Notes: a model not told the origin generated them from the letters alone. A DNA stretch of 61,383 nucleotides from Holophagae bacterium (GCA_030429565.1 JAUIFE010000039.1:1-61383); one strand, 5' to 3'; counted from the stretch's first letter, positions 44,981-53,795 are shown. Program-made: numbers and translations.

Positions 44981-46534
44981 TCAGTGATCTTCGGTGTTCA
45001 CGTAGCCCAAGTCCAAAACCGTGATTCTGCCGTCACCGTCAGCGTCAAACGCGGAGTTTTCAGATCGCCATTCACTTCCAAGAAGCAAAAGGTCGTCTAG
45101 ATTGTTCAGACCATCGCCATTCGGATCGATGAGATTACCGTTACCTGAGGAAATAATCGTTACAGCCGCATGAGCCTCGTTCTGATTCCCGTCTTGGGTA
45201 ACGAGGGTGAAAATGGTTGTCTGGGTGAGCCTTGGTTGTATTTGGATGGCCCCAGAATCGCCAATGACCTGTTGGTCCTGGTCTTGCCAGGAAAAGATAT
45301 AGGGTTCTACTCCACATTCGGGGATAGCCGTAATCGTCATAGGATTGATTCCCTGAATCTGTATTTCAGGACTGGTGGTAACGGAGAAGGAACAGATTGT
45401 ATTTGAGCAGGTCTGCCGGGAAAGAACGGATTCAAAATGATTGTTGGTTCCTGCCGTCAACATGGTTTGGGCATTCTCGGTTTGAATGACAGCAAGCGAA
45501 CCATAATAGGCATTTGGGATTTCTTTGACCGTCCATTCAATGCCATCGGTGGATTTGGTAATGATCCCTAGAAATCCTCCATTGATTTCGTCGAGAATTA
45601 CTCCAGCAGCGATGAACTCAGAACCGGTGAAGGTGATATCAATGAAGGTGCCATTGTTTCGATTTTGTTCTGTCCAGTTGGTTCCGTCGGTGCTTTGAAG
45701 GATGGTGGCTTCTTGGCGATTGATTAACCCACAAAGATACAAGCCGGAAGTTGAATCAAAGGCAATGGGTGTGACGGAACCACTGGATGGTTCAATTGTC
45801 CAGTTGGTTCCATCTTCACTCCATGCGAGGTGGGGTCCGTTATGTGGATGTCCGCCCTGTCCGTAAAACCTTCCGTTGATGAATTGAAGATGGGTGAGAT
45901 TCGAAAGCTCCTCACCAAAAGGGGTTTCTATCCAATCCAATCCATTCTGGCTCACGAACACATATGGAATATTGTTGGGCAGGTCATGGAGGACCCCTGT
46001 GGCGATCCAGACATCATTCCCTGAATCATCCAGACCATGGATCACTGACAGGATTTCTCCGGCATTATCAGGAGCAGTGGAGGGAATGAGGATTATTTCC
46101 GTCCAGTTCTCAAAGTCCGTGCTCACAAAGACTGACCCGCTTTCGAACGTTTGCTCTGGACCATTCCTTCCGTACAGGACGTATAACGGCGAATGAGAAG
46201 AAGTGGCGCCGGGCTCCTTGTTGGTGGCAATGCCATTGAAGAGTTGGATACCGCCGAAATCATGACTTCTGAACTCCTGGCCATCATGGCTTGTGAAAAA
46301 CAATCCATCATAGCCACCAATCAAGAAATGGGACTGATTGTCTTTCGTGAATGTCTGGACCCGATTCAAGGTTACGTCTGATTGCAAATCGACCACCTGA
46401 ACGTCATCACATTGGAAATCCTGAGCAGTGGTCAGGACTGCGGAGTTCACACAGATCGCAAAGATGATGATTCGGACTGAGAGAAAGTGCCGGGCGGGCA
46501 AGTAGCTGATCGGGAAAGAAAAGAAGGTCGGCAT
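44981..46534 (-). CDS. secreted repeat protein with dockerin-like calcium-binding end
   Basis: 517 residues from the ATG at 46534 (GAGG upstream), chosen because it gives a signal peptide (RIIIFAICVNSAVLTTAQ). The body holds BNR/beta-propeller-like units, each with W-T or T-D-G-x-N-W-T (VSTDFENWTEIILIPST, WSEDGTNWTIEP, QSTDGTNWTEQN, KSTDGIEWTVKEI). The C-terminus has two EF-hand-like loops, DPNGDGLNNLDDLLLLGSEW and DADGDGRITVLDLGYV, as in type I dockerins. An extracellular, calcium-binding role is likely. It is an odd passenger in a mobile island. Confidence 0.75.
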   Translation of the reverse strand: MPTFFSFPISYLPARHFLSVRIIIFAICVNSAVLTTAQDFQCDDVQVVDLQSDVTLNRVQTFTKDNQSHFLIGGYDGLFFTSHDGQEFRSHDFGGIQLFNGIATNKEPGATSSHSPLYVLYGRNGPEQTFESGSVFVSTDFENWTEIILIPSTAPDNAGEILSVIHGLDDSGNDVWIATGVLHDLPNNIPYVFVSQNGLDWIETPFGEELSNLTHLQFINGRFYGQGGHPHNGPHLAWSEDGTNWTIEPSSGSVTPIAFDSTSGLYLCGLINRQEATILQSTDGTNWTEQNRNNGTFIDITFTGSEFIAAGVILDEINGGFLGIITKSTDGIEWTVKEIPNAYYGSLAVIQTENAQTMLTAGTNNHFESVLSRQTCSNTICSFSVTTSPEIQIQGINPMTITAIPECGVEPYIFSWQDQDQQVIGDSGAIQIQPRLTQTTIFTLVTQDGNQNEAHAAVTIISSGNGNLIDPNGDGLNNLDDLLLLGSEWRSENSAFDADGDGRITVLDLGYVNTEDH

Positions 46535-46720
46535 CTTGGGAACCTCGTGATGTGGAGTGTGAAGAAGGTCGGGCATCGGTTGATGCCCTCGTCTTGATCA
46601 TTCAAACCAAGCTCTTTGGGTTGGGTAGCTGTTCTTGGTTGACGAGCGACTAACCTGCTCGCTATTTGCTTGTAATCCACTCGATTGATTGTCTTTATGG
46701 CCTTGATTTGAGCCGGTTTT

Positions 46721-46748
46721 TACTTACGATAATCACCATTATCGAAAC
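46721..46748 (+). other. Xer/dif-like site L1
   Basis: Left arm ACTTACGATAA, spacer TCACCA, right arm TTATCGAAACC. The first six bases of the right arm mirror the left arm exactly. With the site at 49301-49328 it brackets the first tyrosine recombinase gene and the nucleosidase-like gene. Confidence 0.65.
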
Positions 46749-46895
46749 CAATTCATGAACACCTGACAAACAAGCCGGTTAGACCCAATCCCAGGAGGAA
46801 GCTGTGGTAAAAAAAAGGGCGTTAGCTCCAAATCGGAATCAAAGGTAGCCAACGGACGTCTTGAACTTCATTCAAGGGTCAAGCCTCGCGAAACG

Positions 46896-47894
46896 ATGGG
46901 GACAGTAGTCAGCAGCGCCAGCACTGCTAACAGAAAGTCACGAGCCAGTATGAGCACCATGCTTGAACGATTCTTGGAAACAATGCCGTCTCCGAACACA
47001 AAAATCGCCTATCGCAAGGACGTGGGAGATTTTCTTAAGCGGTTCGATATCGAAATCACATACAACGACTTCTATCGGCTGTCCATGCCCAGCATTTCTG
47101 ATCAGGTCGCAAAGTATCTCATTGCGATCAAGAAAGTTGACGAGCACACCGGCCGCGTGCTCAATGTCCAGACATACAACCGCAAGCGGAATGCGCTCTC
47201 ATCGTTCTTCTCATACCTGACCGACTGGCACAATTTTCCAAAAAATCCCGTTCGGATCTTCAAGCCATTACCAACACGGAAAAAGAGTAATACACAGGCA
47301 CTTACTGGAGCAGAAGTCCGCCAAATCCTTGCTTATCTCAAGAGCAACTGGGACGAAAAGCAAAACGAAACGGAATTTCGGGACTACCTGATTGTTCTGT
47401 TTTTGGCTCATTACGCCCTCAGGCGTAGTGAATTGGTCTCGCTTCGATGGGAGGACTTCAAACCCAATGAAGGCAAGTTTGAGGTCATTCAAAAGGGTCA
47501 CCAGCCAAGGGAAAAAACACTTTTGCCTGCTCACTGGCAACTGCTTTGTGAGTTTCGAGACCAGTTTGATCAAACCGGCAAGAGTCCCTATGTTTTCCAT
47601 GCGATCAAGCCGAACAGGAAGACAAAGCTATACCAACCACTGACAGTGGTTTACGTGTTCCAAGTCGTAAAAGCAGTTGTAGAAAGCATCGTCCCACACA
47701 AGCACATTACGCCACACTCCTTCCGAGGAACTTTCATCGGCCTTGCCCTGGATGCCGGGATTGATCCTGCGAAAATTGCCCATGATACCGGTCATTCTTC
47801 GGTGAAAATGGTGTATTATTATGATCCCAGGGATCACAGGGAAGATACGGCGATTGAGGGTGTCGCAAAGCAGTTCTATTGTATTTTTCGGTAA
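46896..47894 (+). CDS. tyrosine recombinase 1 (XerC/D-like)
   Basis: 332 residues. An N-terminal SAM-like DNA-binding domain (MLERFLETMPSPNTKIAYRK, NRKRNALSSFFSYL) precedes the catalytic domain: arginine in HYALRRSELVSLRWED, a lysine-bearing beta-hairpin (VIQKGHQPREKTL), HITPHSFRGTFIGLALD (H-x-x-R), HDTGHSSVKMVYYYDPRD with the H and tyrosine nucleophile. No ribosome binding site stands out at the GTG/ATG cluster, so the start is approximate; MSTMLERFLE at 46950 is an alternative. Its closest relative in the window is recombinase 2 (shared SELVSLRWE, KHITPHSFRG and MVYYYD), suggesting two members of one cassette family. Confidence 0.88.
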   Translation: MGTVVSSASTANRKSRASMSTMLERFLETMPSPNTKIAYRKDVGDFLKRFDIEITYNDFYRLSMPSISDQVAKYLIAIKKVDEHTGRVLNVQTYNRKRNALSSFFSYLTDWHNFPKNPVRIFKPLPTRKKSNTQALTGAEVRQILAYLKSNWDEKQNETEFRDYLIVLFLAHYALRRSELVSLRWEDFKPNEGKFEVIQKGHQPREKTLLPAHWQLLCEFRDQFDQTGKSPYVFHAIKPNRKTKLYQPLTVVYVFQVVKAVVESIVPHKHITPHSFRGTFIGLALDAGIDPAKIAHDTGHSSVKMVYYYDPRDHREDTAIEGVAKQFYCIFR

Positions 47895-47979
47895 CCTCAG
47901 TCACTATGCCATGTAATGTTTTTCAAGAAACAATAACGGTTAATGGCGTCAAAAAGAACACGAAAGAAGAGAGAGAAAA

Positions 47980-49236
47980 TTGAGTAATAACAGAAGATAC
48001 GACATTGCAATAATAATAGCTCTCAGCGAGGAGTTTGATGAGTTACACAGTCAAGTAAAATCTAGTACTGTTGTTGTCGAAGGTGAATACTTTTACAGCT
48101 TTGAGAAAAGCGGCTACTCTTGCATAGTTTCTCTAGTCAAGGAAATGGGACCAACTCCAACCGCCTTAATGGCAGAAAAAATTCTCAGTAATTTTGAACC
48201 GAAAAATATTGTTAACATTGGAATTGCTGCTGGTGCTGACAGTGATTTGAAGCTGGGAGACGTAGTTGTAGCAAAAGTCGTCGATTCATACATGGAAAAC
48301 ACAAAAGCAATTTCGAAGGATGATGAATCATCTCTGTTTTTGCACGCTGGTGAACAATTCAGGTTAACAAAGAGTGTATTAAATCACATTGAAAACTTAA
48401 GATATTCTTTCAGAGATTTATATATAAAATGGGAGAAACAGTGCCAGACCAGATGTTTCCAAAACTCAAGCGAGAGCAAAGAGGAAGAATGTAAACCAAA
48501 GGTAATGTTTGGCCCGATAGCCTCCGGTTCAATAGTCTCAGCCTCTAAAATCTTCACATCTTGGATTATAGAGAAAAACAGAAAGTTTTTGGCTATAGAA
48601 ATGGAAAGTGGAGGATTGCGCCAAGCGTGTGAACGCGGCGATACTGACATTCTGATTATTAAAGCTATCTCTGATATGGGGGACGAGAACAAAAAAGCAC
48701 TAGACAATCATAATAATGGATCATACCGAAAACTCGCTATGCAAAATGCTGTTGCGTTTTTCTTTACAATATTGGAATCAGGCGTCTTAAACCGACTTGA
48801 TATAGATGAAAAACCAGGTACATCAAACCAAGAACAAGCTGCAACTCGTGAGATTTTCGTAACAGGAAACGGAACAGGTTCTATCATCAATCAAAACGGT
48901 TCTGGAACTGCACTTGAGATTCAAAACAAAGGCTCTGGTCCTGGAGAAAGAATCGTGGTTCAAGATTCGGGGATCGGAGAAGTAATTAATAGTTCTGGCC
49001 CAGGGACCGCAAAGAAAATAAGTTCAGGATCGACAGGATCCGAAATCAAGGTTGAGGTTTCACAGCCAGTGAATACCGTAGTAGGAATGAATGTGGAATC
49101 AACTTCTGCTGTCTGTAAACGGTGCGGCCACACCTTTCTTTTTAACAGGATAATCCAGGGGTTTGCAGGAACAAACCTTCCAAACTTAATTATCGAGTGT
49201 CCAAAATGCAAGGCCAAATGGCAACAATCTACCTAG
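47980..49236 (+). CDS. MTA/SAH-nucleosidase-like protein with zinc ribbon
   Basis: 418 residues, TTG start at 47980 with GAGAG upstream. The first 270 residues resemble the PNP_UDP_1/MTA-SAH nucleosidase family: DIAIIIALSEEFDEL, VNIGIAAGADSDLKLGDVVVA, FLAIEMESGGLRQACER, ILIIKAISDMGDEN with the conserved E-M-E and S-D. A Gly/Asn/Ser-rich stretch follows (GNGTGSIINQNGSG and three related units), then a zinc ribbon CKRCGH...CPKCKA. Such nucleosidase domains are used as effectors or sensors in bacterial conflict systems. Cleavage of a nucleotide or NAD-like signal is plausible, substrate unknown. It is the cargo gene of Xer cassette 1. Confidence 0.8.
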   Translation: MSNNRRYDIAIIIALSEEFDELHSQVKSSTVVVEGEYFYSFEKSGYSCIVSLVKEMGPTPTALMAEKILSNFEPKNIVNIGIAAGADSDLKLGDVVVAKVVDSYMENTKAISKDDESSLFLHAGEQFRLTKSVLNHIENLRYSFRDLYIKWEKQCQTRCFQNSSESKEEECKPKVMFGPIASGSIVSASKIFTSWIIEKNRKFLAIEMESGGLRQACERGDTDILIIKAISDMGDENKKALDNHNNGSYRKLAMQNAVAFFFTILESGVLNRLDIDEKPGTSNQEQAATREIFVTGNGTGSIINQNGSGTALEIQNKGSGPGERIVVQDSGIGEVINSSGPGTAKKISSGSTGSEIKVEVSQPVNTVVGMNVESTSAVCKRCGHTFLFNRIIQGFAGTNLPNLIIECPKCKAKWQQST

Positions 49237-49300
49237 CATAGGGATTGGTCTCTATCCTCTTGCCCCCAAAATACCAATATGCTACCCTGAAAATCCACCT

Positions 49301-49328
49301 ACTTACGATAATGGTGATTATCGTAAGT
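49301..49328 (-). other. Xer/dif-like site R1
   Basis: Arms ACTTACGATAA and TTATCGTAAGT, perfect inverted repeats of 11 bases, around the spacer TGGTGA. Exactly the 11-6-11 layout of XerC/XerD target sites. Read on the minus strand it equals site L1 in its first 23 bases. Confidence 0.75.
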
Positions 49329-49748
49329 AAACCAAGCCTGAGTGAAGCATAGTCTCTTACATTGAGAAATGTCAAATAGAAGCAATATTTTTCTCTGAGG
49401 CCCTGGTTTTGGGGCTTAAACGAACCAGCGCCTTTTGCTTCATTTCTGGACTTATGAAGCGGCTTACATCACACAACGATTCGTCAACAGGGCCACCCAA
49501 AAGCACCTGACTAATGGTTTAAACCGAAAGTCCAAGCTACCCCAAGAAAACGCAAAAAATCACCAACAGGCACTCCTGCGGGAGACTTTGGGACGCGTGT
49601 CTAACCGCTAGGCTTTCAATTTCTGACAGAGAAAGATTCGGTATCAAATGGGCGCTTCATTCAAACTGGCAAGCCCTCAATTTTATGGTTTAGCATCCAG
49701 CAGGTCTCAAGTCAAACAACTTGAATTATTGATTTTATCTGTAAATTA
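49329..49748. other. intergenic between the two recombinase cassettes
   Basis: About 420 bases without a credible gene. A short open frame at 49648 runs into recombinase 2 but has no ribosome binding site. No RNA gene recognised. Confidence 0.4.
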
Positions 49749-49776
49749 CGTACTGATAATTGCGATTATGAGTACC
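49749..49776 (+). other. Xer/dif-like site L2
   Basis: Left arm CGTACTGATAA, spacer TTGCGA, right arm TTATGAGTACC. Arms match in nine of eleven positions. The ATG of recombinase 2 at 49768 lies in the right arm, so recombinase binding could repress its own translation start or promoter. Confidence 0.55.
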
Positions 49777-50919
49777 AACCCTATGACCACAACAGGAGGA
49801 AACCACCTTCCACAGACCCATGGAAGAACCCATGGGAAGAAAAAGAGCACAGCTCGACTCTCAACTCTACTCGAACGATTCCTCGCCACCAAGACCGCAC
49901 GAAATACACGGTCCACCTATCGTCATGACCTGAGCGTGTTTTTGAAGTTGGTTGAGCGTCGGATCAATCGAGCAGAGAAGAAGTCGGACTTGACCTCAAG
50001 CGGCAGTGTTTCAAAACCAAGTCCCAACTCCTCAGAAATGGGAATTCTTGCCTACCCAACCTTCACAAGGATCACACCAGCCACCATAGCAACCATCATT
50101 CGTTCCTACCTTGATGATGCAAAGAAGACAGAACCGCAACGTGGGTACGTATTGAACCCGGCAACCATCAATCGAAAAATATCGGCGTTGTCATCCTTCT
50201 TTGATTTCTTGGTGACGTGGTATGGATACCCCAAAAATCCAATGGTTCACTTTGAGAGATGCCGGGTTCACCAGAAAAGCACCACGGACACCTTGACCGC
50301 CGAGGAAGTAAGCCGTTTGCTTCATCACCTGGAATCCATGATATATGAGCAGGCTTCGTTTTTGACTTTTCGAAACTTCATCATCTTTCGGCTACTCTAC
50401 CGATACGCCCTTCGGCGATCTGAGCTTGTTTCACTCAGGTGGGAACACTTCCACCCGCAAAAGGGGTGGTTCTCAGTCATTCAGAAAGGGAATGATCCAA
50501 TCATCAAACCGTTGCGGGATGATGATTGGGAAATCCTGCAACGATTTCGGTTGATTCAGGATGAACACATCAACCCATGGGTGAAGCCATATCGGAATCG
50601 GAAGCACGCTGAGAATTTGTTTCCATTTCTGTTTCATGCGGTGCGGCCGAATCGGCGAACAGGACGTTTTGAGCCGTTGACTCCGTCATCTGTGTACAAG
50701 CTGGTTTGCGGCATTGCTGGGAAGTTGTTTCCAGAAAAGCACATCACGCCACACTCGTTTAGAGGATCGTTCGTTGGGGCGGCGTTGAATCAGAAAATTG
50801 AGCCGGGGGAAATAGCGAATGGGACTGGGCACAAGTCCATTCGGATGGTCTATTACTACGACAAAAGGGACCCACTAGAAAACAACGCTATTGCAAAGTT
50901 AGATCATTCAACTGCTTGA
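49768..50919 (+). CDS. tyrosine recombinase 2 (XerC/D-like)
   Basis: 383 residues from the ATG at 49768 (MSTNPMTTTGGNHLPQ); a longer frame from 49648 lacks support. The SAM-like domain (LERFLATKTARNTRSTYRHD, NRKISALSSFFDFL) carries an extra loop of about 30 residues compared with recombinase 1. Catalytic motifs: YALRRSELVSLRWEHF, VIQKGNDPIIKPL, KHITPHSFRGSFVGAAL, GTGHKSIRMVYYYDKRD. All conserved residues (R, K, H-x-x-R, H, Y) appear present, so it should be active. Confidence 0.88.
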   Translation: MSTNPMTTTGGNHLPQTHGRTHGKKKSTARLSTLLERFLATKTARNTRSTYRHDLSVFLKLVERRINRAEKKSDLTSSGSVSKPSPNSSEMGILAYPTFTRITPATIATIIRSYLDDAKKTEPQRGYVLNPATINRKISALSSFFDFLVTWYGYPKNPMVHFERCRVHQKSTTDTLTAEEVSRLLHHLESMIYEQASFLTFRNFIIFRLLYRYALRRSELVSLRWEHFHPQKGWFSVIQKGNDPIIKPLRDDDWEILQRFRLIQDEHINPWVKPYRNRKHAENLFPFLFHAVRPNRRTGRFEPLTPSSVYKLVCGIAGKLFPEKHITPHSFRGSFVGAALNQKIEPGEIANGTGHKSIRMVYYYDKRDPLENNAIAKLDHSTA

Positions 50920-50952
50920 TATACATAGGGTTTAGCGTTGGTTGCCTTGGTA

Positions 50953-50980
50953 ATTCACCATAATCGCAATTATGAGCACC
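50953..50980 (-). other. Xer/dif-like site R2
   Basis: Left arm ATTCACCATAA, spacer TCGCAA, right arm TTATGAGCACC. The spacer is the reverse complement of that in site L2. Arms are less symmetrical than in the other sites, but the inner ATAA/TTAT is kept. Confidence 0.5.
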
Positions 50981-51086
50981 AACACCCAAGAGAAAAATAC
51001 CAACGATCACGTTTTGTTCGATGATCGCCAAATGAGGTTACCGCGCAACAAAGAACAGTGCGCTACGAATTTCAAACTCACGGTGA

Positions 51087-51512
51087 TCAGCTCACCTGAG
51101 CAAGGTTCTGGGTTTGGGTTGTGGATTGGACGGAGCACGAACAAGTTGAACCGGCAAAGCTGGATTCAGCAACGCGAGCCACTTGCAAAGCTGCCAAATG
51201 AGAAGCGGCGGCATTCTTCCATCTTTTTCCGGTCCACCCGCGCATGGGAGCTTGTCCGGTGATGGGATGACTGACTGGTCCATCGCCTTCGGTTGGAAAG
51301 TCATGGTTCTTCGCAAACCGGGCAAGGCTGTGACGCACCCGGATTCGGAAGGTTTTGGTTTCGGTTGGACTGGATGGTGAAGCTTGCGCCCCACCGTCAG
51401 GAACCTTGAGAAGATGGGCGGCAACGATGGTTGCCGGACTGTAGATGAGGTCGTCTTGAAGGTGCTCAAGAAAATGAGCATGCTTCATTGGACGACCTAC
51501 GGATCGTTTCAT
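51087..51512 (-). CDS. hypothetical protein
   Basis: 141 residues from the ATG at 51512, chosen for the strong AGGAGG eight bases upstream. The longer frame to 51563 is unsupported. The N-terminus MKRSVGRPMKHAHFLEHLQD then DLIYSPATIVAAHLL looks like a small DNA-binding or adaptor protein. The C-terminal part is rich in Ser, Thr and Ala. No family recognised. A plus-strand frame overlapping it (50972-51262) begins in site R2 and is rejected. Confidence 0.45.
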   Translation of the reverse strand: MKRSVGRPMKHAHFLEHLQDDLIYSPATIVAAHLLKVPDGGAQASPSSPTETKTFRIRVRHSLARFAKNHDFPTEGDGPVSHPITGQAPMRGWTGKRWKNAAASHLAALQVARVAESSFAGSTCSCSVQSTTQTQNLAQVS

Positions 51513-51628
51513 GAGGAATCCTCCTTGGAAGATGTGTGATCGCTGTATTCGCGAATCACCCATTTACGTTAAGCGAACTTCGGGTTTTAAACAAGATTTT
51601 CATCGAGAAGGAGGATAGATAGCTTTGG

Positions 51629-52117
51629 CTAAAGGTCATTTGTTGAAAGGATAAATGGAACAGAGGTTTGGTTGTTAAGCAGGTGTTTTAAGTAGTTTTG
51701 GCGTGTTTTTTCCAAGGTAGCACAGAAAGCGCCTTCAATTTTGGTTGCATGTTCTACAGGTAAGATTGGGCTGATTTGTTCGCGTCTTCGGGAAAATGTT
51801 CTATACGAGCTGTACTGCGCACTCCTTGTAGTTGGATCTAAACAGAAAAACCGAATACATTTTTCAAAAAACCAATCCTTATGAGAGGGGGCATTAACCC
51901 AAGAAGAATTCACGTTTTTATCGCTCGGAGAGCCAAGCAATGGATTCCTGATTTTTGGGAGGCTCAGGCATCTAAGGAGCGTGAATTTCCAACTTTGGGG
52001 TGGGTTCTGAAATGATCCTCCGCCTCGTCCAGCATCTTCAGCGACGACATCGAAGGTGACTCCATAATCACCGAAGGCGAGCAAGGAATTGTTATCTGTC
52101 AGTGTAATCTGGAGCAC
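51629..52117 (-). CDS. hypothetical protein, start uncertain
   Basis: A 162-codon frame from a GTG at 52117 (MLQITLTDNNSLLAFGDYG), with the frame open further upstream to about 52190. No ribosome binding site is evident, so the true start may lie a little upstream. AGRGGGSFQNPPQSWKF is the most distinctive stretch. No family recognised. It is divergent from the pair at 52285. Confidence 0.4.
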   Translation of the reverse strand: MLQITLTDNNSLLAFGDYGVTFDVVAEDAGRGGGSFQNPPQSWKFTLLRCLSLPKIRNPLLGSPSDKNVNSSWVNAPSHKDWFFEKCIRFFCLDPTTRSAQYSSYRTFSRRREQISPILPVEHATKIEGAFCATLEKTRQNYLKHLLNNQTSVPFILSTNDL

Positions 52118-52284
52118 TTCCGCAACAACTTGACACGGGACCTGAAACAGATTAGTCTTGTGAGGGAAATCATTTGAAATCTAGCATTAAGCCATGCTTA
52201 GTGCTCAGGATAACCTTTTCGTTAAATAAGTTTAAAAAAAGCTCTTCCTGACTCAAAAAGGGAAGTCGATTAGAGGGTTGGATT

Positions 52285-52719
52285 ATGAAGTTTAAATATA
52301 GAGAAAGTTTTTGTCAAATCAACCCATGCCCTCCTACAGATGCTGCACCTGGAAATATTAAAGGATTTAGGTTTGTTTTTAAAGACCGTGACGCTTCTGA
52401 AAATTTTCTTCCTGTAGGTATAATAGACCCAAGTAGAGCTAAACCAAAGCTTTTCGAAGCTAACCCTTCCTTTTCTTGCTCTTTATTTGCACTGTCTTTC
52501 TTTATCACCCAGGATCAAGCAAGAATACATTTTGAGAAGTTGGTTAAAAACAGAAAGTCACTAAGAAAAAAGTTAGGAGATTCTATTGCATCATTAGACA
52601 TTAATGTAGTAGATGGTGTTGTCACAAAGCCAAATATAAAATCAGGGCATTTTGATTTCCATCCGATTGAAAATTGTTCTATTCATACACGCCAATCTAT
52701 AGTTGAGGAGCTGATTTAG
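52285..52719 (+). CDS. hypothetical protein, first gene of a two-gene unit
   Basis: 144 residues (MKFKYRESFCQINPCPP), with a beta-rich first half (KGFRFVFKDRDASENFLPVG) and a helical second half (ARIHFEKLVKNRKSLRKKLG). The stop overlaps the GTG start of the next gene (TAGTG), so they are translated together. No family recognised. Two overlapping AT-rich orphan genes in a defence-rich island could be a toxin-antitoxin or phage-sensing pair (inference). Confidence 0.6.
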   Translation: MKFKYRESFCQINPCPPTDAAPGNIKGFRFVFKDRDASENFLPVGIIDPSRAKPKLFEANPSFSCSLFALSFFITQDQARIHFEKLVKNRKSLRKKLGDSIASLDINVVDGVVTKPNIKSGHFDFHPIENCSIHTRQSIVEELI

Positions 52720-53795
52720 TGGAGCAGATATCCGGCCTTTCTCTTTCAAGATTTTCCTATTCTAATCTAAAAAAAGAGGCTGATCTTATTTATTTCGACG
52801 GCCCCATTCTAAGCTACTTTAAAAACAAAGCAGGGGAACGGTTTTTTTGTTGCTGGTGTGATGCTGATGACAAGATAAATCGCTGGGCGTTTTTTGGAGT
52901 TTCTTCGAAACAAGTTAAGAACTACTTGAACAAAAGCACTACTTTGTATGAAATAATGATGCACCCAGAAGGCGGGACGATAATAATCCTTGACACTGAC
53001 GACACAAATGATTATAAAAAAATTCTCGTTGTGACTCCTAGTTCGTTGCCTGATCTTTATATACCAGACATAGATAGTTACTATGAATTCGAGCCTTTTA
53101 TTGCCAATAATGCAACGTTTTCTATTGGTCTTGATGGTCAATGGAAACTTTCCGAGTTTGAAAAGGTTACAAGTGGCTTTAGCAGAAGCTTTGGTTTGAT
53201 AACTGCACTGACACTAAGTAGTACTTTGGGTTTTTCTGCAAAAGCAAAGAAGATGTTTCAAGAAAAAAGCTTGTTCGGTGGCGGCAGCCATGCAAAATTA
53301 TATAGTGATCTAGCTGTAGTTATTGATGAATTCAAATTACTACACTTGGAGTCTGTTCAATATGCATCTCCTGGTCAGATTGACTTAGCCATAGATCCTA
53401 CAATCCAGCCTGTGATATTAAAAGTTCTATCCGAAGCGACAAAGAATCGAACCAGGCTAAAAGCCATTATGAAGGAGACGAATTCATTAATTCGGTTAAT
53501 AAACAAGAGAAAACCAAAGGATTCGCACATCGTGCATACCGACGATACATGGCATAATAATTTCAAATCCTTGATTTTTTACTATTTGCCCAGCGATCTC
53601 TCTCAGGAAATGACATCTTTAACTAATCAATTAGCATCAAGCTTAGGTCTTTCAAACTGTAACGACATTTTTAATTATTCCCAGAGTCGATACGTTGAAA
53701 TGCAGGCTTTTAGGGCGATCTTTCGCCATTTATCCCCCATTATTGAATACCGAGATAGAGGCTTGATCTCCGGGTTTGGTAATATCATATCTTGA
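52719..53795 (+). CDS. hypothetical protein with N-terminal DUF6575-like region
   Basis: 358 residues, GTG start at 52719. The N-terminal DLIYFDGPILSYFKNKAGE, then FFCCWCDADDKINRWAFFGV and KSTTLYEIM, resembles the DUF6575 domain (Y-F-D-G-P-L...Y-W-x-D-x-D...N-R-W). This is from memory of the pattern, not a search. The remaining 230 residues are helical (KVLSEATKNRTRLKAIMKE, YFLPSDLSQEM-type segments). It has no nuclease or ATPase motif visible. Forms an operon with the preceding gene. Confidence 0.6.
   Translation: MEQISGLSLSRFSYSNLKKEADLIYFDGPILSYFKNKAGERFFCCWCDADDKINRWAFFGVSSKQVKNYLNKSTTLYEIMMHPEGGTIIILDTDDTNDYKKILVVTPSSLPDLYIPDIDSYYEFEPFIANNATFSIGLDGQWKLSEFEKVTSGFSRSFGLITALTLSSTLGFSAKAKKMFQEKSLFGGGSHAKLYSDLAVVIDEFKLLHLESVQYASPGQIDLAIDPTIQPVILKVLSEATKNRTRLKAIMKETNSLIRLINKRKPKDSHIVHTDDTWHNNFKSLIFYYLPSDLSQEMTSLTNQLASSLGLSNCNDIFNYSQSRYVEMQAFRAIFRHLSPIIEYRDRGLISGFGNIIS

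Larger units (their letters stand above)
46721..49328. mobile_element. Xer-type cassette 1 (recombinase plus nucleosidase-like protein)
   Basis: Bounded by 28-base sites at 46721 and 49301 whose 11-6-11 organisation matches Xer/dif sites. The spacers are reverse complements (TCACCA and TGGTGA), so the sites are inverted relative to each other. Inside are exactly two genes: a tyrosine recombinase and a nucleosidase-zinc ribbon protein. Confidence 0.65.
49749..50980. mobile_element. Xer-type cassette 2 (recombinase alone)
   Basis: Bounded by sites at 49749-49776 (spacer TTGCGA) and 50953-50980 (spacer TCGCAA, its reverse complement). The recombinase gene begins within the left site and ends 34 bases before the right one. 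Both sites share the outer ATGAG-x-ACCAAC, so they are partly direct repeats as well. Confidence 0.55.

Noticed and set aside
50972..51262. 96-codon plus-strand frame starting like recombinase 2 (MSTN)
   Set aside because: Its start is only the duplicated recombination site R2, and it overlaps the better supported minus-strand gene at 51087-51512.
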